Source of the DNA: Mauremys mutica
Lineage: Eukaryota; Chordata; Testudines; Geoemydidae
Direction: 5' to 3'
Length of the DNA: 64,000 nt
NCBI RefSeq assembly: GCF_020497125.1
Contig: NC_059081.1
Coordinates: 62,392,768 to 62,456,767 of the forward strand
This document shows, in pieces, positions 51,653 to 60,600 of this stretch. The translations under genes and the position numbers were made by a program. Below the pieces are notes generated by a model. That model had not been told where the DNA came from. It saw only the letters and a program-made list of their open reading frames with translations, and made no database searches. Every line of letters starts with the position of its first letter. Position 1 is the first letter of the stretch.

Positions 51653-54600
51653 GGAGCGCTGCTTTATTGCGTTATATTGGGTTGAGGTAGAGGTGTAGTT
51701 AATTTGCTGCCTTAAGATTGAACTGCTTATGAGCAGGTTAGAGAGAAGAAAAGCAAATTATCTGGCATGAGGCTGTGTAGCCTGAAGTGTGTGTAATAGC
51801 ATGCTTACTCTGCTATGGTGATGACACTGCAAATACCTAAATTACTGTCAGTGACTAACACTGTTGTTTCCAGCACAACTTTAACATTTTAAGAGCCTCT
51901 CACAGCGCAGGCCTGAACTAGTCTTGGTGAAGTCTCTTCTTTCAGCTTTTTAAAAAGAAAAAGCGTAAGCATTCAGCTTTGACTTTGTATAAACAAGCTT
52001 TTCTCGGCTGTTCTTCTTTAGAGTCACTGTTCAATCGGAGGGTGGAGGAGAAATCCAAAGAACTGTTTTTCACACCTTTAGGCTGGCACCACAGCAATCT
52101 GGATCTGCTAAGGGAAGAGAATGGGGAGAAACAAGCTATGGAGAGGCTTCTGTAAGTAGAGCATAAAAGAGAATTGATGTGGATGTCTTGGATAAATTTT
52201 CAAAAGCTTTGTCCCTTTCACGTTCGGTGGGACTTAGACTCCTTAAGCATTTTTGGAAATGTTACCTCTAATTCAAATCCTTTCTGTAATAAGATCAGTA
52301 TGCTAGAGAAGCAAGAAAGGAATTCATGATTGGTAAAAATTCTCCCCTTCCAAAAAACAGTTGTTCTGGGACTTTCTCTTTCGCAATTTCCCCAACGTCT
52401 TCTCACCTTCGCCTTCTTTGTTCTGTTGTCCCCTGTGTTGGCTCTCTAAAATCATAGCCTGAGACAGAGTAAGTGTGTTATTGTGTGAAATGCCACATAA
52501 ATGTGTGGAGCTATAGAAGTGTCCTTTAACAGCTTAGTGAGGGCTGGTCTACACTAACGCTGCAAGTCGATCTAAGTTACGCTACTTCAGTTATGTAACT
52601 GAAGTCAATGTAACTTAAGTCAACTTAGCACGATATAGACACTGCTGTATGTTGATGGGAGATGCTGTCCCGTCAATATAGCTTCCGCCTCTTGGGGAGA
52701 TGGAGTACAGACATGGACTTAGTGTATCTTCACCAGACCTGCTAAATCGACACCGCTGCATTGATCGCAGCAGTGCTGAATTAGCTGGTAGTGTAGACAT
52801 GTTTTGAGATTTCATTTTCATACATGTGGCCTCCATGACTGCTGTTGTCACTGTTTTATGGTCTGGGATAAGGGATGCCTTCTTCTGAGCGTTTGGCAAT
52901 TGGCTGTAGCCATGGATTGGTGATCCCACAGTTTTGAAACAATTTTTTGTGCTCATGTGTCTGAGTTAATGTAATTAAACGTTACAAACATGCCAATCAT
53001 TTTCATGTCTGCTAATAATTTTGTGTCCATTGTAAAAGTCAAAGGAAAAAGTAGCACAGTTGCTGTTAAAATTACAGACGCTTAAACCATCCATATTTGA
53101 ACTCATGTCCTTGAATATAAAGCAAAATTCTTCCCAATATGACATACACATGGCGCTGTTAATATATGCTGCTTGGCATGATACTCTGGGACTACTCCAC
53201 CAAAAATATTTGGCATGCCTTAAATAGCATGATATAAGCACATAGAAATAATCTTGAAATGGAGCTGCCTGTCTGAACTCTATTGATAGTATGCAATATT
53301 GCCACACAGCATCCGAGAGATGTTGCTTATTGCCCACCTGTGAACAGTGTGCTCTGAAACCTGAGTTGCAGCAAAATGCACTTTGCTGCTTGTCATAGGT
53401 CTTCTCCCCCACTTGGAGCTGTTGGGTTCCAAGATGGGGACCTGCATGGACTCCTCTAACTAAAATTCTAGTTTAGATCTGGTTTTCGCTGCCACCAGTT
53501 ACGTTTAAAGTGGATAACACACTGCCTGTCCCCCAAGCTTCCCCTGGGGAACCCAGATTCAAACCCCTTGAATCTCACCAGAGAGAGAGAGAAACAGCCA
53601 GTTCTCTTCCCCCCCTTCCCTCTCTCCAGCCTGCTCTGGAGAGATTACACACCGAGTCAAATCCTTGACTCAACACAAAGAGGGACTCACCTCCCCCTCC
53701 CCTCCCTAGTCCTGGAGAGAGATACCTTGATTCAAACTCCTTGAATCAAACAAAGAGGGATTCCCTATCCCCCCCTTCTCTTGAAAATGCAAACAAGAGA
53801 AGAATCAATCAAGTTCTAAAAAGAAAAGATTTTATTAAAGAAAGAAAAAAGTACACTTTCTCTGTATTACCAGGATGCAAAAATACACAGAGTCTAATCT
53901 ATAAACCTGGAGAGGCTCTCCACCCCCCCTCCTTTCTTAGAATAATCAAAGTAACAGCAAACAGAAATAAAGATATTTCTCCAGCAAACACACAATTGCA
54001 AATGTAGAAATCAAATTATAAGACTAATTCGCCTTTCTAATATTCACTATACTGGATAGTAGGAAATACTCCAGGAGAACTTGGAGACATGTCTGGCCTC
54101 TCTTAGATCCAAAGAGAGCACACAGAGCAAACAAGGAACACAGACAAAGCCTTCCCTCCACGGAGATTTGAAATTATCCTGTCCCTTGATTGGTCCTCTG
54201 GTCAGGTGTTTCTCAGGTACTGCTTGTTAACCCTTTACAGGTAAAAGAGACCTTAACTATCTGTTTATGACACTGCTAGAGCAATAAAATTAATAACTTA
54301 CTGTCAAACAAAAACTGAACTTTGTCTTTTCAAGGGAGACTTGATCTAGATACTTAGTGCACTTATTTGATTTATTTTTTATTTAAGAAATTAGGTCCTA
54401 GTAGGGGAAAATCAAGATATTTTTTGTTTCTCTATGCTACCTGTTGCCTCTTACTATAGAGCAGAAAAAATAAACAAGATGATGACCCGGAACACTCCTG
54501 ACTGATGTTTCTTCAAATTGCTTATTGCATTTTAAACACTATGAAGTAAAAAACCTCCAGGTCACACTGCTTCAGATGAAGCAACGTGTATTCCCCTCCT

Positions 54601-57600
54601 CTCCCTTAATCACTCTGATTCCTCTGCAGCTCAGCTAATCATAACCACATGATGGCACTGCTTCAGCAGCTACTCAACAATGAGTCATTGTCATTATCCT
54701 GGAGGGATATCATTGTGCCAGTGGTCTGCCAGGTAGTTCAGACTGTCCGACCTGATGTCAAGAACAGAGACGATGATATGGATATCCGCCAGTTTGTCCA
54801 CATTAAAAAAGTGAGTTCTGGTGACTGGGAGTGGGAGAATGATGACAGGAAATTTGTTTGAAATAAAGATGATGTGGCTCTTGATGGGGCAGGTGTCAGG
54901 ATTAAAAACTACAAATTCATTAGCATGAGTAACCAGTGTGTCCTATGTTGCAGAGAAGACGGTTGCTATTTTGGGGAAGGATATGTACATGACTCTTACC
55001 TCCTATGCTGCAAAGCACTTAGAGGCACTTGAGTCAATCTCTTCCTTTCAGGCTGCAGAGGATGGCGTGGGATGAAGTCACAGTAACAACTCACTCTCTT
55101 CCTGCCTTTTTTTAAAACCTTGCATGTCTAACTAGAGATGTTTGGTAGTTGTCAGCCTGCTGCATAGTGTACTGGAGGCAAACTCTTCCCTGTAACTGCC
55201 TATTATGCAAGAGTTAACCCCTCCACACCAAGCCCAGCAACTGGCCTCTATGAGGTAGCTTAATCCTCTTGGAGTTATGCAAAATGCACCGATGACTACA
55301 GAAGTTGCAACAAATGTAGGGCCATGATCACGGATCAGAAAGGCCATCTGGAGACTGGGACCTGACATGACACTGCTATGAATAAAGATACCAGGCACAA
55401 GCCTGTTCCTCCTTACAGAAATTACTTTCAATAGTTTCAGGCAGCCATGTAGGATTAGAGGTGAGTCTTGTACACTTTTTGCAGACAGCCCCATGAAATT
55501 TTTTCCTGACCATATTTGTTGCTACCTCCTCTCCTAGAACTCAGGTTGAATTTTAGTAGATGAGCAGCTCCTCAGAACCTAATGCTGTGCCATAGATGAC
55601 CTAGAAAGAGATTTCTGCAATAATGTGATCTCTGAAATATGCCTCTAGGCAACCTAAATTTGATTCAGAGAGCCTGCATGGCATCTATTGGTTTTTGCCT
55701 ACATTTCACTGTGGTTACTGGGACTCTGACCCCTTGGCAGACTTCTTCTAAATGCTCTAAGATACATAGAGCTGCCATTTCCAGGCTCTTTTTTTATCTC
55801 CACTGAGAGTATGCTTTTAAAGAGGTCTTGACATGGAATAGTGGGAGCCGTAGTACAGCAGAACCTCAGAGTTATGAACACCTCGGGAATGGAGGTTGTT
55901 CATATCTCTGAACAAAGTGTTTTGGTGGTTTTAAAAGTTTACAGCTGAACATTGACTTAATAGAACTTTGAAACTTGACTCTGCAGAAGAAAAACGCTGC
56001 TTTCCCTTTATATTTTTGTTAGTAGTTTATGTTTAACACAGTACTGTACTGTATTTGCATTTGTGTTTTGGGGGTTTTGGTCTCTGCTGCTGCCTGATTG
56101 CATACTTCTGGGTCCCAAAGTGGCGTGTGGTTGACTGGTCAGTTTGTAACTCTCGTGTTCTTAACTCCAAGGTTCTACTGTATCTGTAATGGCACATAAA
56201 ATAGAAATGAGCAAATTAAAATTTTAGAAAAATCTATGCATGCTGTAAAATACAATTTTTTCATTAAGTACCTTACATAGTATGCTCTTCAATGAATTTA
56301 AAGAGAGATTAAGTGAATGTTAAACCAGAAAGCCTTTAAATCTTGCTATCTTGTTAGATCCCAGGTGGAAAGAAATTTGACTCTGTGGTGGTGAATGGCT
56401 TTGTTTGCACCAAGAACGTTGCACACAAAAAGGTAAGGACGGTGTCGTAAATAAAATAGCCTGCAGTCTTTTAGTATGGCATTGGGCATTGCATTTAAAA
56501 AGAGAAACTTCTCCATCTTGGTAGTGCACACTGAGAGCAAACGTACTGCACCATCATCTTTGATCTATGAAATCTTTTTCCTAAGGGGTTTGTGGAGTGG
56601 GCTTTACTCAAGGCTGTTGAACAGTTGATTACTTGTAGATTTTTTTTGTGTGCGCACGTATATTGCATTTCCATTCAAAGGGGTTCCTTTGTAGTCCAGG
56701 GAGTCTGAGTTTTGAGAGCACGGACTAAACTTTCCTCAAAACTGAAGAATAGAACACTTTCTAGAAATGTTTAAGATTTACTGGGGAAGATCCATTTATG
56801 GTTGCACTTTTTTTTTAATGGCATGTAGTAAATGAGTCTGTAAAATAACGCCAGTGATCAGGATGGAGAGAATCTGATTGATTGACCTAGTACGCTCTGG
56901 TGGCTTAGGAAGTCTTGGGCTACGTCTATACTACCCGCCCGGGTCGGTGGGTAGCGTTCGACTTCTCGGAGTTCGATATATCGCGTCTCATCTAGACGCG
57001 ATATATCGAACTCCGAACGCGCTCCCGTCGACTCCGGAACTCCACCACTGCGAACGGCAGTGGCGGAGTCGACGGAAGAGCCGCGGACTTCGATCCCGCG
57101 GCGTCTGGACGGGTGAGTAGTTCAAACTAAGGGAGTTCGAGTTCAGCTACGCTATTCACGTAGCTGAACGTGCGTACCTTAGTTCGAACCCCCCCCTAGT
57201 GTAGACCAGGCCTTGGATCATTAAAATTCCATCAGTTGTGCAGGAAAGGGGTTTGTACCAGGAACTCGTTTGTTGACATTCTCTTTACAGAGCAGTAATT
57301 GTCCTGCAGGACAGATGAAACTGTATCTTGCTTTCTCTAATACGAGATTGGCACAGCATAAAGTTTATTTGATTGGAGCCACTACCCAATTGACATGGTT
57401 TAGTGATAAATCTTTGCAGAGATCCTCTGAATGATATGCTGCAGAATTTCATCTTTGTAACTATGTCACCTTTGGGTAACTGTATGAGGGAGCTTCAAAA
57501 AACTTCCTCATGAAAAAAGTCTTGGGTCTAATCTCACCTTGATGTCTGTTCCCTTTTGTTTTAACTACCTACCCTGCCTTTCTCTAGATGAACACCTATA

Positions 57601-60600
57601 TAAAAAATCCCAAAATTCTTCTGCTGAAGTGTTCCATCGAGTACCTCTACCGAGAAGAAACAAAATTCACCTGCATAGACCCCATTGTTCTTCAGGTTAG
57701 AACATCTTCCTTCTGTTTTTAGTTTAAATTTTCTATATTGTCTTTTTATGATCTAATGACTTAGCCATATATGTATAACTTCAGTTCCAGCCACCAGGGG
57801 GCTTGGGTGGAGTGGAAGGAAGAGAATTTGTGATGAGGGATAACTCATAGCTGCTTTGGGCTTGGGACTTCAGGAAAAAGTTGTATACTGGCCTCAACAG
57901 AGACATGCGAGTCCTGATGACATTGGGGGAGTAGCATGGATCCAGAGGAATTCATGGCCTTTTTCAATAACATGAGCTTTTAAGAAGCGGGTTTGTATAG
58001 TGTTTGCCTAAGAATCAGGGATCTTGCTGTTCAAAATGGCAGAACTGCTGACTGAGACAAATGGTACGTCCAGACTACCCGCCATATCGGTGGGTAGCAA
58101 TCGATTCTTCGGGGATCGATTATATCGTGTCTCATCTAGACGCGATATATCGATTCCCCGAACACGCTCCCGTTGACTCAGGAACTCCACCGCACCGAGC
58201 GGCGGTAGTGGAGTTGACACGGGGAGCCGCGAACGTCGATCCCGCGCCATGAGGACCCAAGGTAAATAGATCTAAGATACTTCAACTTCAGCTACACTAT
58301 TCACGTAGCTGAAGTTGCGTATCTTAGATCGATTACCCCCCCACCCCCCCAGTGTAGATCAGCCCTCAGGAATGGATGAACATTGGGTCGAGATATACTT
58401 CTGTATTTGTGTTAATCTGTTGGGAACTGATAATGTTTGGTCTAATAATGGAGAAAATTACAAATATTACTTTTAGAGCTGTGTGCTGTTCTCACCACTG
58501 ATGGGAGGTTTCAGGGGGTTTAATGCCTAAATTAGTAGAGCTGCTTTTTGTCCAGACACGAAGTATAAATATCTCTCTGAAGGGAGCAGTCTTAATAAGA
58601 GTGTTTATGTACAATGACCTTTTTGAAAGCCCTTACATTGAGCGCTTCATTGATTGACAGTCTGCTGGCACAATTGAAACTCTGAAAGGGTTGGTGCTTA
58701 ACCCAGGAGCATAGAAATGAAAACATTAGCAATACAATTCAACGTTGTTCGATGAAATAGCTTTTTCAGCAAAAAAGGATAGGAGTCAATCCTTGTGTCA
58801 ACAGAAAAGGTAGAGCTTGTAACTTCTTCTTCTGAATATTGTTCACTGACGCTTTTTTTCAAAGCTGTCCTTGAAATAAAGCTGACTATATCCCTTTATC
58901 TCCTTTAACTATGGGGGGGAAGGAAGGGGAGAACTGAAACAATGTTTCATGGAGGCTAGGTCAATGATTTCTGCTTTTCTAATCCTTGCTGCAGTAATGG
59001 GAACGGTGGTGGTGAGAGGAGTTTGCAGAACATCTAGCTGGATCTGAGTAAACTCAAGCTAGAGGGTAAAGCACTGCTTCTGGCAGGCGGAAGTTGCGAC
59101 AAATAGCACAAACTGTCCTGCAGTGGAGGATTCTTCCAAAAACTGCATATTTCACAGTCAGAAGATAATTTAACTTCAATACTAAAGTTAAATCTTATGA
59201 AACATGCAATTTGCCACAAAGTTGTTCACATACTGTGTGTGGGGCAGTAACACTCTCTCCATCATGCTGAACCCCAAAATCTGAAATTGTTGAAGATGCC
59301 AAAAAAATGCTGATGGGTGCTGGGAAGTGGTGGTTTTGAAACTTCACTCTGCTAATTAAAGATAAATCCATGCATCTGGTATGGTTTTAATCTTGATCTC
59401 GTATGCTTAAAATTATCTCAACCTTTTCTATTAATAGAAAAATCCACACTGAAACTCAGCAGGATATGTATTTGAGGCAGTGTTGTTTGAGATTCTTCAT
59501 ACTTGTAAATATCCATCCAGTAACTTCCTGGCCAGCTGAACAGAGCATCCAGAACAATTTCTTAGTACTGGAATTTTGTGTAACCTATAGTAACTCAAAG
59601 GCCTAATTGGAATAGGATCCATACCCTAATATTGCTTTGAAACGTGAGATGCTGGCGATGTCTTGTACTGCCTTTTGATCACGTATGGTAACTTTTAAAT
59701 GAAGTGCGTAAACTGATAATTTGCAGATAAAATCTTTATCACCTACCAAATCCTCTTATTTGTCTGTCAGCAGATTTTTTTTCCAAAAAATCTCAATGAA
59801 AGTATTGAGATATGAAATCTTTATACACATGCATAATCCTGCTTATTTCTCAAGGTATATGGAAGCTGGAGGATTAAATTTTCTTTAAACAAAATCCTCT
59901 TATGTTGCCACTAACCAGTTAAAATTATCCTTAACTAAATCCACCTTGCATTTGACTCTGAGCATTTGAAATTTCTGTATACTAACAGGCCACCTTTTTA
60001 ATGTCATGTAGGCTCATTATAAATTGAATAAGTGCCATTTTGAAGGATGGGCATATTTAGTAAATCCAGTTTAGAACCAAGTGCACACTAAACAGGGTTA
60101 CTGACCTACTATTATATTGTCAAAACCCTGGGTGTTTTGGGAGGATGCTAATTGCCCAGGTGGGCCTCGATATCTCAGCCATGTACCCACACTCAGAGTG
60201 CAAGGTTAGGCCTTCATCATTCAGAAATTCCTATGCTCATCAGGTTAAATCGAGTTAACAACAAAGACTGAGGAAGTGCAAGTTGTGGTGACCTTTTTGA
60301 GGGGGTTGTAGTCCCCCCCCCAGGCTTTGGAGCAGGGGCTTGAAATTTTGCAGGGTGTTGCCCTTATATCAGGGACTTGACTTTGCCAACTCTGTGAAAA
60401 TCTGGCCAAGTTTTAAGTAGATCTGTGCAGGAGCTGGATTTTTCATCTTAGGGTAGAGTTTTGCAAAATCAAAATTTCTTTTGTTGAAGAATGGTCCAGA
60501 AACAGCTTCAAAATTTCACATGACCCAAAACTCCAAATAAGTTGGAACTTTTTGTTCCAGTTTCAACTTTAAATATAAAATTGAAATGGAAAATCAAAAT

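Larger units (their letters stand above)
49124..52021 (+). other. PIKFYVE intron 13
   Basis: Contains three MITE-like elements (50145-50394, 50845-50924 and 51523-51697). Otherwise AT-rich and without recognised features. Confidence 0.8.
52152..54629 (+). other. PIKFYVE intron 14
   Basis: Holds a MITE (52541-52803) and a solo LTR (53420-54272). No other named feature. Confidence 0.85.

Noticed and set aside
53420..54272. A complete endogenous retrovirus
   Set aside because: Only one LTR is present, with no gag, pol or env-like sequence within or beside it.
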